A stretch of 22,820 bases of DNA, taken from positions 1-22,820 of the forward strand of contig JBEKCO010000028.1 in NCBI GenBank assembly GCA_050014835.1. The letters run 5' to 3'. Both the position numbers and the translations under genes were made by a program. The notes under the pieces are model-generated. The model had not been told where the DNA came from. It worked only from the letters and a program-made list of their open reading frames with translations, and searched no databases. This stretch comes from Bog-793 sp050014835 (lineage in GTDB: Bacteria > Actinomycetota > Acidimicrobiia > Acidimicrobiales > Bog-793). Positions 1-8,680 of this stretch are shown here, one piece after another. Within the stretch, counting starts at the first letter, position 1. Each line of letters opens with the position of its first letter.

Positions 1-1056
1 CTTGGCGCGCTCGGCCATGTTCGTGAGGCCCCTGCTCGCGGGGCTCGACTCGGTCGGCAGACCGATGCCGTCGTCGGCGACCGTGAGCCGGAGCCGGTGG
101 TCCGCGACCTCGAGGCCGACATGGACCCGGCTGGCGTGCGCGTGGCGGGCGACGTTCGTCAGGGCCTCACGCAATACCGCGAGCATGTGCCCGGTGACGT
201 GCTCGCTCACCTCGGTATCGATCGGGCCGGAGACCGAGACGGATGGTTCGAAGCCCAGGCTGCGGACGGATTCGGCGCACAGCTCCGCCACACGTGTGCT
301 CGGGCTGCGTCGGCTGACCGGGAGGGGCTCGAGGGCGAAGATCGCGGTCCGGATCTGGCGGATCGTGTCGTCGAGGTCGTCGACCGCGGTGTGGATCACC
401 CGCAGCGCCTCCGGGGTGTGAATCATCCGGATCGTGCTCTGCAGTGACAGGCCGGTCGCGAACAGCCTCTGGATCACGGTGTCGTGGAGGTCGTGCGCGA
501 TCCGGGCGCGCTCGGCCGCGACGCCGAGCTCGCCCACCTTGGCGTGCAACCGGGCGTTGTCGACGACGGTCCCGGCGGCCAGCGCGAGGGCCTGCAGGAT
601 GTCGCCGTCCTCCTCGGTGAACTCGTCGACGTCGATCTTCTCGGTGAGGTAGAGGTTGCCGAAGATCTCCCCATGGACGAGGATCGGCACCCCGATGAAG
701 GAACGCATCGCCGGATGGTGGGCGGGGAAACCGACCGAGGCGGGGTGTTTCGTCAGGTCGGCGAGGCGCAGCGGGTGTTCGGTGTCGAAGATCATCCCGA
801 GAATGCCGTCACCGCGCGGCAGGTGGTCGATTCGTTCAACCTCCTCGGAGGTGAACCCGACATTCACGAACTGGGCGAGGCGTCCGGAACCGGGCTCGAT
901 CACGGCGAGCGCCCCGTAGCGGGCGTTGACGAGCTGGCGGGCCTGTTCGACGATGTCGCGGAGCGCGGCGTCCAGGTCGAGGTCGGCTTCGAGGACGAGC
1001 ACGGCCTCGAGCAGCTGTTGGAGACGTTGCGCGTCGGACACCCGCCGATACGGCAT
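1..1056 (-). CDS. DevS/DosS-like GAF sensor histidine kinase (3' end beyond window)
   Basis: Sensor kinase of the HisKA_3 (NarL-partner) family that should phosphorylate a DevR-like regulator. The frame is open from ATG at 1056 to the window edge (352 codons, no stop). One GAF domain spans about residues 25-165 and contains GFPAHHPAM near residue 114, matching the segment of M. tuberculosis DosS GAF-A that carries heme ligand His149. It is followed directly by the dimerisation helix with HDLHDTV; the phospho-acceptor is His191. The ATPase N-box has Asn301 in EALTNVARH, and DDGIGLP (328-334) plus a final RGLTNM are G-box sequence. Only the last part of the ATPase domain is missing. DosS has two GAF domains and an N-terminal segment; here a short 24-residue N-terminus leads into one GAF. 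No membrane segment is seen, so it should be cytosolic. It is divergent from the regulator at 1168. Whether it binds heme is inference. Confidence 0.9.
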   Translation of the reverse strand, partial: MPYRRVSDAQRLQQLLEAVLVLEADLDLDAALRDIVEQARQLVNARYGALAVIEPGSGRLAQFVNVGFTSEEVERIDHLPRGDGILGMIFDTEHPLRLADLTKHPASVGFPAHHPAMRSFIGVPILVHGEIFGNLYLTEKIDVDEFTEEDGDILQALALAAGTVVDNARLHAKVGELGVAAERARIAHDLHDTVIQRLFATGLSLQSTIRMIHTPEALRVIHTAVDDLDDTIRQIRTAIFALEPLPVSRRSPSTRVAELCAESVRSLGFEPSVSVSGPIDTEVSEHVTGHMLAVLREALTNVARHAHASRVHVGLEVADHRLRLTVADDGIGLPTESSPASRGLTNMAERAK

Positions 1057-1117
1057 TGCCCAAGCGTGCCACGTGGACCGCCTGGCCACGAAGCGTCGCA
1101 ACTTTGTGCGATTTGGC

Positions 1118-1132
1118 GGGACCTTTGACTCT
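1118..1132. promoter_or_regulatory. possible DevR/DosR-type box between the divergent sensor and regulator
   Basis: GGGACCTTTGACTCT lies in the 111-bp gap between the kinase and regulator starts. The left half GGGAC equals the DosR consensus half-site; the right half (GACTC versus GTCCC) matches partly. The position suits autoregulation of both genes. This is a single eye-matched site, so confidence is low. Confidence 0.35.
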
Positions 1133-1167
1133 GACCCCGCTCGGGGGGCCGAGCGCACAGTTACCAG

Positions 1168-1752
1168 GTGGGAATCCGAATCATTGTCGTCGACGACAAT
1201 GCCGCGGTCCGGCAAAGCATCCGGGAACTCCTCGCCAACGAGGAGGACTTCGAGTGCGTCGGCGAGGCCGCGACGATGGGGGACGCGGAGCTTCTCGTCG
1301 AGCACGCGCGCCCGGACGTCGTCGTCCTCGATGTCCGCCTCCCCGATGGCGACGGCGTGGACCTATGCCGGACGATCCGGTCGCACTATCCGGGGACGGC
1401 CTGCGTCATGCTCACCGCCTACACCGATGGCGACGCGCTCGTCGCCGCGCTCCTCGCCGGGGCGGCCGGTTACTTCCTGAAGCAGATCCGTGGTGGCGAT
1501 CTCGTCTCGTGCATCCGGACGGTCTCCGCCGGGAGACAGTTCCTCGACAGTGCCCTCATGGGCCATTCCCTCGCCTCGCTCGGCACTGGGTCGCAGTACG
1601 ACCTCGACGCGACGGATCTCTCGATCGTGCGTGGCGTGCTCGAGGGTCTGTCGAACGCCGAGATCGCCGCGGAGCTCTCCCTTCCGGAGGCGACCGTTGG
1701 TACCCGGCGTTCGCTCTGCTTCGACAAGGTGCGGCAGCACAGCACGCGTTGA
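1168..1752 (+). CDS. DevR/NarL-family response regulator with shortened HTH
   Basis: Response regulator of 194 aa. The receiver domain (about 3-120) has acidic residues Asp9/Asp10, phospho-acceptor Asp55 in LDVRLPDGDG, Thr83 and Lys105; each sits one residue after DevR Asp54, Thr82 and Lys104. A LuxR-type HTH starts near residue 155 (GLSNAEIAAELSLPEATV). The GTG start at 1168 places the first beta strand correctly; no strong ribosome binding site is seen. After EATV the recognition helix reads GTRRSLCFDKV, lacking the basic and Asn residues DevR uses for DNA contact (Lys179, Lys182, Asn183), and the protein stops at HSTR, where relatives continue through another helix. The receiver should work; DNA binding is doubtful or of altered specificity. 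The partner is most likely the divergent kinase at 1-1056. Confidence 0.88.
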   Translation: MGIRIIVVDDNAAVRQSIRELLANEEDFECVGEAATMGDAELLVEHARPDVVVLDVRLPDGDGVDLCRTIRSHYPGTACVMLTAYTDGDALVAALLAGAAGYFLKQIRGGDLVSCIRTVSAGRQFLDSALMGHSLASLGTGSQYDLDATDLSIVRGVLEGLSNAEIAAELSLPEATVGTRRSLCFDKVRQHSTR

Positions 1753-2050
1753 TCCCGGGCGTGCGCGCGATGCCTCGAGCGACGCGGTCGCCGCATCCGG
1801 GTTAACGTCCGCCATCGTTGCTCGAGCGGTGCCGCCAGCGCCGCCTAAAGCAGATAGATCAAGCGTTACACGGTCTCAGGAAGAGATTCCGGGTATCGCG
1901 GCGGTGCATGGTGGCAATTGCGACATCGACCGACACGGCGATGCACCGGCGGCGGAGCGTCGACTGGTCGACCCGTCGGGCTGCGCAGAGCGCGAGATTT
2001 CACGCGCCGCGCGTCGTCGTGTTCGGCCGAACTAGGGCCCTTCCGGTCAG
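1753..2050. other. gene-poor stretch, nothing recognised
   Basis: About 300 bp between the regulator and tRNA-Gly. Short open frames exist in several phases, but none has a credible start, codon bias or recognisable protein. It could hold the decayed 3' side of the regulator gene; reading on past its stop gives no recognisable sequence. No clear hairpin terminator is seen. Confidence 0.5.
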
Positions 2051-2121
<71 letters not shown>

Positions 2122-2131
2122 GCGCCTTCGG

Positions 2132-2137
2132 AGTGTA
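2132..2137 (-). promoter_or_regulatory. -10 element of tRNA-Gly
   Basis: TACACT on the minus strand ends 10 bases before the first base of the mature tRNA, which would give a very short 5' leader for RNase P to remove. No convincing -35 is seen at 16-18 bp. Confidence 0.4.
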
Positions 2138-2213
2138 GTTGTGCGCGTTCGGCAACGAATGATTCGCACGTGGCGTGGTCGGGAATCGGCTGGGCACCCC
2201 CTCACGGTGCTGT

Positions 2214-2219
2214 TAAGGT
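2214..2219 (+). promoter_or_regulatory. -10 element of the ROK kinase gene (leaderless type)
   Basis: TAAGGT ends 9 bases before the ATG at 2229, so transcription would start at or within about 3 bases of the start codon. The AAGG inside it could also be read as a ribosome binding site, so the two readings compete. No -35 is evident. Confidence 0.4.
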
Positions 2220-2228
2220 CGCCAAGCC

Positions 2229-3206
2229 ATGTCTGTGGCTCTCGGTTTTGATGTCGGCGGGACGAAAGTCCTCGCTATCGCCGTCACCGGTGACGGCGAT
2301 GTCGTCAACGAATTCCGCGTGAAATCGTCGAACTCGCAGCGTCGGCTTCTCGATTCCCTCGAGGGCGCGACGGCGACGCTCGTCGAGTCGCTCGGACCCC
2401 GCTCCGAGGAGCTCGTCGGGATCGGTGTCGGTGTGCCGGGGCTGCTCGACAGGAACGGGGTCTTGAACGAGGTCCCGAATCTGCCGGCAGTGTCCGGGAC
2501 TCCGATTAGGGCAGAGCTTTCCCGGCGACTCGGTCACGTGTTCGAGCGCCGCGAGCGATTCCGCCTCATCGTCGACAACGACGGGATGTGCTCTGCCGCC
2601 GGCGAGATCGCCTTCGGCGCCGCCCGGGGGCTGAGCGACGCGATCGTCATGACGCTCGGGACCGGGATCGGCGGCGGCATCATCGCCGGTGGTCAATTGC
2701 TGCGCGGCGGACGGGGCTTTGCCGGAGAAATTGGCCACATGGTCGTCGACGTTGACGGCCCGCTGTGCGGTTGCGGTCGACGCGGGTGCTGGGAGCAGTA
2801 CGTCTCCGGCACCGGACACGCCCGCCTCGCGCGCACCGCGGCGTTGTCAGGCAAGGCGACACGCATCGTCGAGCTCGCGGGCGGGAACGCCGACGGGATC
2901 AAGAGTGAGCACATCTTCGAGGCCGCCCGGGCCGGTGACCTCGAGGCGTGGGGGATCGTCGACACGATCGCGCGCTACCTCGCGCTCGGGATCGCGAATC
3001 TCGTCGAGGTCCTCGACCCGCTGGCGGTGATCATCGGCGGGGGCATCATCCGTGACGGAGACCTGTTCATGCCCCTGGCGGAGAAGTACTTCGAGCAAAC
3101 ACGCCGTGGATCTGGTGAGCGGTCCGTGTCGCTGTGTTCCGCCGAGCTCGGTGACCGATCCGGCGCGATCGGCGCCGCGGCACTCGCCCTCGGTCTCGTC
3201 GTCTGA
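2229..3206 (+). CDS. ROK-family sugar kinase (glucokinase-like)
   Basis: ATP-dependent kinase of the ROK (repressor, ORF, kinase) family, 325 aa, most likely a cytosolic glucokinase or N-acyl-hexosamine kinase. The N-terminal phosphate loop GFDVGGTKV starts at residue 6. The catalytic base is Asp118 in VDNDG, followed by the ATP-site stretch TLGTGIGGGI. The ROK signature includes His170 (GEIGH) and the zinc cysteines Cys180, Cys182 and Cys187 in CGCGRRGCWEQ. IIGGGI near residue 280 is the second phosphate-binding motif. There is no N-terminal DNA-binding HTH, so it is an enzyme and not a NagC/XylR repressor. The ATG at 2229 gives the family's usual N-terminus. It stands alone between two minus-strand tRNAs. 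The exact sugar cannot be read from sequence. Confidence 0.93.
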   Translation: MSVALGFDVGGTKVLAIAVTGDGDVVNEFRVKSSNSQRRLLDSLEGATATLVESLGPRSEELVGIGVGVPGLLDRNGVLNEVPNLPAVSGTPIRAELSRRLGHVFERRERFRLIVDNDGMCSAAGEIAFGAARGLSDAIVMTLGTGIGGGIIAGGQLLRGGRGFAGEIGHMVVDVDGPLCGCGRRGCWEQYVSGTGHARLARTAALSGKATRIVELAGGNADGIKSEHIFEAARAGDLEAWGIVDTIARYLALGIANLVEVLDPLAVIIGGGIIRDGDLFMPLAEKYFEQTRRGSGERSVSLCSAELGDRSGAIGAAALALGLVV

Positions 3207-3212
3207 TCCGAG

Positions 3213-3287
3213 TCGGGGAGGCGGGATTCGAACCCGCGACCTCCTGCTCCCAAAGCAGGCGCGCTAACCAAGCTGCGCCACTCCCCG
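3213..3287 (-). tRNA. tRNA-Pro (anticodon TGG)
   Basis: Minus-strand cloverleaf of 75 nt. The acceptor stem is CGGGGAG/CTCCCCG with discriminator A. The anticodon arm is CCTGC-TTTGGGA-GCAGG with anticodon TGG, and the T-arm is GCGGG-TTCGAAT-CCCGC. C as the first base is typical of bacterial tRNA-Pro. CCA is not encoded. It lies 7 bp past the ROK kinase stop, in the opposite orientation. Confidence 0.97.
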
Positions 3288-3295
3288 CCTCTCCG

Positions 3296-3301
3296 ATCGT
3301 A
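3296..3301 (-). promoter_or_regulatory. -10 element of tRNA-Pro
   Basis: TACGAT on the minus strand ends 8 bases before the mature tRNA 5' end, the same arrangement as at tRNA-Gly. No clear -35 is seen. Confidence 0.45.
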
Positions 3302-3465
3302 CGGGAGGAAACGCAGGCGCGGATGATCCGTCGCCTTCCGGTGACCGTTGCCGCGGATCCGAGCCCTCGCGACCCCGATGCCCGCAGTCGCCGCCGCGGT
3401 TCCCACGACGCGGCCGGGCGCGATGGTGCGCTTCGAGGCCGGAATTTGCAGGCCAAAACGACCGG

Positions 3466-3471
3466 TAGACT
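3466..3471 (+). promoter_or_regulatory. -10 element of the trigger factor gene
   Basis: TAGACT ends 11 bases before the ATG at 3483, giving a leader of only about 5 bases. A poor -35 candidate, TTTGCA, lies at 3445-3450 with a short 15-bp spacer. This would start the tig-clpP-clpX transcript. Confidence 0.45.
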
Positions 3472-3482
3472 CCGGGGTCCAT

Positions 3483-4859
3483 ATGCGTACCTCCGTCGAA
3501 CCCATGGACAAGAACCGGTTCAAGCTCACCGTCGAGGTGGACGACGAGGAGGTGGCCAAGGCGGAGCGTGAGACGATCACCCGGCTGTCGCGCGAGGCGC
3601 GCATCCCGGGGTTCCGGCCGGGCAGGGTCCCCCGCCGACTGCTCGAGGCCCGTCTCGGACCGAAGACGATCCGTGAAGAGGCGCTGCGCGAGGTCCTGCC
3701 ACGCCTGTACGGCGAGGCGGTGAAGGAGACCGAGCTCGACGTGATCGCGGCGCCGCAGATCGACATCACCTCCGGAGAGGAGTCCGGGCCCGTCGCCTTC
3801 GACGCCGTCGTCGAGGTACGGCCCGAGGTGGCGATCCCGGGTTACGAGGGACTCGTCGTCACGGTGCCGAACCCGCTCGTCACCGAGGCCGACATCGACG
3901 CGCAGATCGACCGGATGCGCGAGCAGTTCGCCTCGCTCACCGAGGTCGGTCGTCCGGCCCGCGACGGTGACGTCGTGACGCTCGACGTGCACGGCAGCCG
4001 TGACGGGAAGCCAGCCGAAGGTCTCGTCGCCGACGACCTCGTCTATCAGGTGGGGTCCGGCGGTATCGCGCAGGGGGTCGATGAACGCCTGGCCGGCGCA
4101 AAGGTCGGCGACATTTTCGAGATGGACGCCAACGACGCGCCGGGTGGGCCGGCGCAACTCCGCCTGCTTGTGAAACAAGTGCGCGAGAAGGTCCTGCCCG
4201 CCCCCGACGACGAATTCGCCTCCGACGCTTCGGAGTTCGAGTCGCTCGCCGAGCTGCGCGCCGACTTGGCGTCCAAGCTCTCCGTCGCCAAGCGGCGCGA
4301 GGCGAATCTGCTGTTACGCGCCCGAGCGGTTGACGCACTGTGCGAACTCGTCACCGACGAGATCCCCCGGGCGCTCGTCGCCCGCGAATCCCAGCAGCTC
4401 CTCGAGGACTTCGTCGAGCGTCTGGCGGCCCAGCAGGTCCTGCTGTCGACGTACCTCGAGGTCACAGGGATCGACGAGCAACGGATGCTCGCCGATATCG
4501 AAGCCCAGGCGTCGAGGGAGGTCCGGGCCGACCTCGCGTTGCGTGCCCTCGTCGCCACCGAGCGCGTCGAAATCGACGAGTCAGAACTCGACGAGGAGAT
4601 CGTCCACCTTGCCGGACACGCGGGACAAACCCCGGCGCAGGTGCGGTCGAGCATCGACCGGGGCGCTGGTCTTGACGGGCTACGATCGCAGCTCAGAAGG
4701 GCAAAGGCACTGAACTGGCTCATCGAGCACGTTGGCATCGTCGACGACGAGGGGAAGCCGATGGATCGGGCGACACTTCGGCTCGACGACGCCGACGGCA
4801 AAGCGGTGCACGACGAGCCAGACCAGGAAACATCGCCCGTCGAGGAGGCTGAGCTGTGA
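3483..4859 (+). CDS. tig: trigger factor, ribosome-bound chaperone
   Basis: Peptidyl-prolyl isomerase and chaperone that meets nascent chains at the ribosome exit; 458 aa, normal length. The N-terminal ribosome-binding domain carries the signature GFRPGRVPRR at about residues 43-52 (Arg in place of the usual Lys). The FKBP-like domain runs from about 155 to 240 (GDVVTLDVHG, then VGSGGIAQGVDERLAGAKVG). The remainder is the helical C-terminal chaperone domain with an acidic tail. The ATG at 3483 is chosen because MRTSVEP aligns with the usual family start and follows the -10 element; an ATG at 3504 would remove VEP. The stop overlaps the clpP start by 4 bases, implying translational coupling. 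tig-clpP-clpX is a widespread order. Confidence 0.96.
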   Translation: MRTSVEPMDKNRFKLTVEVDDEEVAKAERETITRLSREARIPGFRPGRVPRRLLEARLGPKTIREEALREVLPRLYGEAVKETELDVIAAPQIDITSGEESGPVAFDAVVEVRPEVAIPGYEGLVVTVPNPLVTEADIDAQIDRMREQFASLTEVGRPARDGDVVTLDVHGSRDGKPAEGLVADDLVYQVGSGGIAQGVDERLAGAKVGDIFEMDANDAPGGPAQLRLLVKQVREKVLPAPDDEFASDASEFESLAELRADLASKLSVAKRREANLLLRARAVDALCELVTDEIPRALVARESQQLLEDFVERLAAQQVLLSTYLEVTGIDEQRMLADIEAQASREVRADLALRALVATERVEIDESELDEEIVHLAGHAGQTPAQVRSSIDRGAGLDGLRSQLRRAKALNWLIEHVGIVDDEGKPMDRATLRLDDADGKAVHDEPDQETSPVEEAEL

Positions 4860-5485
4860 ACGGGTACGACTATCTCGTCCCGACAGTCGTCGAATCATCG
4901 AGCAAAGGCGAGCGCGCCTACGACCTGTATTCGCGGCTGCTGCGTGATCGCATCATCTTCATCGGCACGCCGATCGACGACAACGTCGCCAATCTCGTTT
5001 CCGCGCAGATGCTGTTCCTCGAGTCCGAGGACCAGGACAAGGACATCAACATCTACATCAACTCGCCGGGCGGGGACATCACCGCGCTCTTCGCCATCTA
5101 CGACACGATGAAGTACGTCCGCCCCGACAAGTCCACGTTCTGCTTCGGCCAGGCGGCTTCCGCCGCGGCCGTGTTGCTCGCGTCCGGCACGCGGGGCAAG
5201 CGATTCGCCTTGCCGCACGCCCGGATCCTGCTCCACCAGCCCTACGGGGGCGCGGCGGGGCAGGCGACCGACATCGAGCTGCAGGCGAAGGAGATCCTCC
5301 GCATGCGCGACATGTTGAACGAGATGCTCGCCGCCGACACGGGGCAGTCGATCGAAAAGATCCAGCACGACACCGATCGCGACTTCATCATGAGTGCGGC
5401 TGAAGCGCGCGACTACGGTGTGGTCGACGAGGTGATCACGAGCCGGGAGGCCATCGACGTGCTGTCGGCGGCCGGTGCCGCCTGA
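4856..5485 (+). CDS. clpP: ClpP protease subunit, ClpP2-like
   Basis: Serine peptidase subunit of the Clp protease; 209 aa, forming barrels that degrade proteins unfolded by ClpX. The catalytic triad is Ser102 in GQAASAAAVLLA, His127 in LLHQP and Asp176 in DTDRDF. The oxyanion loop SPGGD is at 70-74. SAAAVLLA after the serine is the form seen in mycobacterial ClpP2; ClpP1 and E. coli ClpP have SMG. The GTG start at 4856 lies inside the tig stop (GTGA overlap). Actinobacteria usually carry clpP1 and clpP2 in tandem here; only this one is present, with clpX 14 bp downstream. A partner subunit may be elsewhere, or this one may form a homo-oligomer. Confidence 0.95.
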   Translation: MNGYDYLVPTVVESSSKGERAYDLYSRLLRDRIIFIGTPIDDNVANLVSAQMLFLESEDQDKDINIYINSPGGDITALFAIYDTMKYVRPDKSTFCFGQAASAAAVLLASGTRGKRFALPHARILLHQPYGGAAGQATDIELQAKEILRMRDMLNEMLAADTGQSIEKIQHDTDRDFIMSAAEARDYGVVDEVITSREAIDVLSAAGAA

Positions 5486-5499
5486 CCGAGGGAGGGGAC

Positions 5500-6760
<1,261 letters not shown>

Positions 6761-6774
<14 letters not shown>

Positions 6775-8155
6775 CCGCTCGCGCCCTGACCGCTCGCCGG
6801 ACGGCGAGGCCACCGGATCTCGCAGCGAATCACTGGGAGAGGTGCTCGCCTGGCTCGACCGGCATATCAACCTCGAGGCCATCGAGCGTGGGGTCGCCGG
6901 GCGGGCCGCCGAGCCGACCCTCGAGCGCATCGCGGCGCTCATGGCCGCGATGGGCGATCCCGAGCGCTCGTTCCCGAGCATCCACGTCACCGGAACGAAC
7001 GGCAAGACCTCGACGACGCGGTTGTGCACGGCGCTCGTCATGGCCCACGGCCTGTCGGTCGGCACCTACACGAGCCCGCACCTCGTCTCGCTGAACGAGC
7101 GGATCGCCTGGAACGGCGAGCCGATCGGTGACGACGAGCTATTCGACGTGCTCAGCCCGCTCGGCGCCCTCGAGGAGTTCATCCGGGCGGAGAACCCGGG
7201 GATGCTGGCGCCGACCTGGTTCGAGCTCATGACGGCGGCGGCGTACCGGTTCTTCGCCGACGTCGCGATCGACGCCGGGGTGATCGAGGTGGGGCTAGGC
7301 GGCCGCTACGACGCGACGAACGTCGCCGACGGCGCCGTCGCCGTCGCCACGAACGTCGAGCTCGACCACGTCTCGATCCTCGGCGGCACCCGGGCCGAGA
7401 TCGCCTGGGAGAAATCCGGCATCGTGAAGCCGGGCTGTGTCGCCGTCGTCGGCGACGAGGACGACGACATCGTCGCGGTGTTCGAGGACGAGGCCCGACG
7501 GGTTGGTGCCGCCGCGTTCTGGCGCCGGGGGGTCGAGTTCGACTGCGTCGGCAACTTCGCGGCCCACGGCGGCCGCGTCGTCTCGGTGCGGACCCCGGGG
7601 GCCTCCTACGAAGACCTGTTCGTGCCGCTCTACGGCGCCCACCAGGGTGACAACGTGGCGATCGCCATCGCCGCGGCCGAGGCGTTCTTCGGCATGCCGC
7701 TCGACGCCTCTGTAGTCGCCGAGGCGCTCGGATCGGCCCGGGTCCCGGGCCGGCTGGAGGTGCTCGGCCGCCGACCGCTCGTCGTCCTCGACGGCGCGCA
7801 CAACCCCGCCGGGGCGGCGGCGCTCGGCGCGGCGCTGGGCGAGGACTTCGGGGTGACCCGGCGGACCGTGCTCGTCTTCGGCTGTCTGAACGGCCGATCG
7901 CCCGGCGACGTCCTCGCCGCGTTGGGGCCCGCCCGGATCGCCCACGTCGTCGTCTGCACGCCGCCCTCGCTCCGGGGCCTGCCCGCCGCCGACGTCGCCG
8001 CCGCGGCGGCCGAGCTCGGGCTCGAGGCGAGCGTCGCCGACTCGGTCCCCGAGGCGCTCGCCGCGGCCCGCGGCCTGGCGAGCGAGGACGACCTCGTGCT
8101 CGTCACCGGGTCGCTCTACCTCGTTGGTGCGGCGCGGCGACATCTCACCAGGTAG
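6761..8155 (+). CDS. folC: folylpolyglutamate / dihydrofolate synthase
   Basis: Mur-ligase-like enzyme that adds glutamate to folates (and, in bifunctional forms, to dihydropteroate). P-loop GTNGKTSTTR; omega-loop region GTYTSPHLVSLNERI; VEVGLGGRYDATN; DHVSILGGT; and the C-terminal domain motif LDGAHNPAGA. With a GTG start at 6761 it has 464 aa and overlaps clpX by 14 bp. The start is uncertain: a GTG at 6842 would give a 437-aa protein but cut into the first helix (LGEVLAWLDRH), which aligns with the family's N-terminus, so I prefer the upstream start. In many actinobacteria valS lies between clpX and folC; here it does not. The TAG stop is shared with the -10 hexamer of ndk. Confidence 0.9.
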
Positions 8156-8158
8156 GGT
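8153..8158 (+). promoter_or_regulatory. -10 element of ndk, overlapping the folC stop
   Basis: TAGGGT starts with the folC TAG stop and ends 8 bases before the ndk ATG, so an mRNA from here would be leaderless or nearly so. There is no Shine-Dalgarno sequence in front of ndk, which supports this reading. No convincing -35 is seen. Confidence 0.4.
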
Positions 8159-8166
8159 CGGCGCCG

Positions 8167-8577
8167 ATGGATCGCACACTCGTCATCTGCAAGCCGGACG
8201 CCGTCGCCCGCGGCCTCGTCGGGGAACTCATCGGTCGCCTCGAGCGGAAGGGTCTCCGCATCATCGCCGCCCGGCTGTTGCTCGTCGACGCCGAGCTTGC
8301 CAAACGCCTCTACGAGGAGCACATCGAGAAGCCGTTTTTCGAGCAGCTCGTCGCTTTCATCACGAGCTCGCCCTCGCTCGCGCTCGTCGTCGAGGGGCCC
8401 CCGGACGTGTGGACCGTCGTGCGGAACCTGATGGGCCCGACCGACCCCGCCATGGCCCCGCCCGGCTCGATCCGGGGCGACCTTGCCAGCACGACGCCGG
8501 CGAACGTCATCCACGGCTCCGACGGACCCGAGGCCGCGGCACGCGAGATCGCGCTGTTCTTCCCCGAACTCGGCTAG
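8167..8577 (+). CDS. ndk: nucleoside diphosphate kinase
   Basis: Transfers the terminal phosphate from ATP to nucleoside diphosphates through a phosphohistidine; 136 aa, the usual size. It starts with RTLVICKPDAV, the conserved first strand with the active-site Lys. RNLMGPTDP and GSIRGDLA line the nucleotide site, and the catalytic histidine is His116 in NVIHGSD. The ATG at 8167 fits the family N-terminus exactly. It lies 11 bp after folC. The protein is cytosolic. Confidence 0.97.
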   Translation: MDRTLVICKPDAVARGLVGELIGRLERKGLRIIAARLLLVDAELAKRLYEEHIEKPFFEQLVAFITSSPSLALVVEGPPDVWTVVRNLMGPTDPAMAPPGSIRGDLASTTPANVIHGSDGPEAAAREIALFFPELG

Positions 8578-8616
8578 CGACCAGCGCTCGCGGTCCGACG
8601 GGACCGGCAGGACGCC

Positions 8617-8645
8617 TTGTTCGGCCGCGGGCACTGCCCTAACCT
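8617..8645 (+). promoter_or_regulatory. promoter of the mreB-mreC-mreD-PBP2 cluster
   Basis: TTGTTC at 8617-8622, a 17-bp spacer, then TAACCT at 8640-8645. This is the best -35/-10 pair in the window. Transcription would start near 8652, leaving a leader of about 29 nt with GGGGAG (8665-8670) as ribosome binding site for the ATG at 8681. Confidence 0.6.
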
Positions 8646-8680
8646 GGGCGAACCGTCGCGTAGCGGGGAGCAGGCCAGTC

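Noticed and set aside
484..1128. Plus-strand open frame of 214 codons at the left end
   Set aside because: It is antisense to a kinase gene with clear GAF, H-box and N-box motifs.
1700..1805. Frameshift as the cause of the short regulator end
   Set aside because: The original frame keeps HTH-like spacing through SLCFDKV, and neither other frame restores a family C-terminus, so I report an early stop instead.
3348..3482. Upstream in-frame extension of trigger factor
   Set aside because: It contains the TAGACT -10 candidate and no family sequence; the start at 3483 matches the usual N-terminus.
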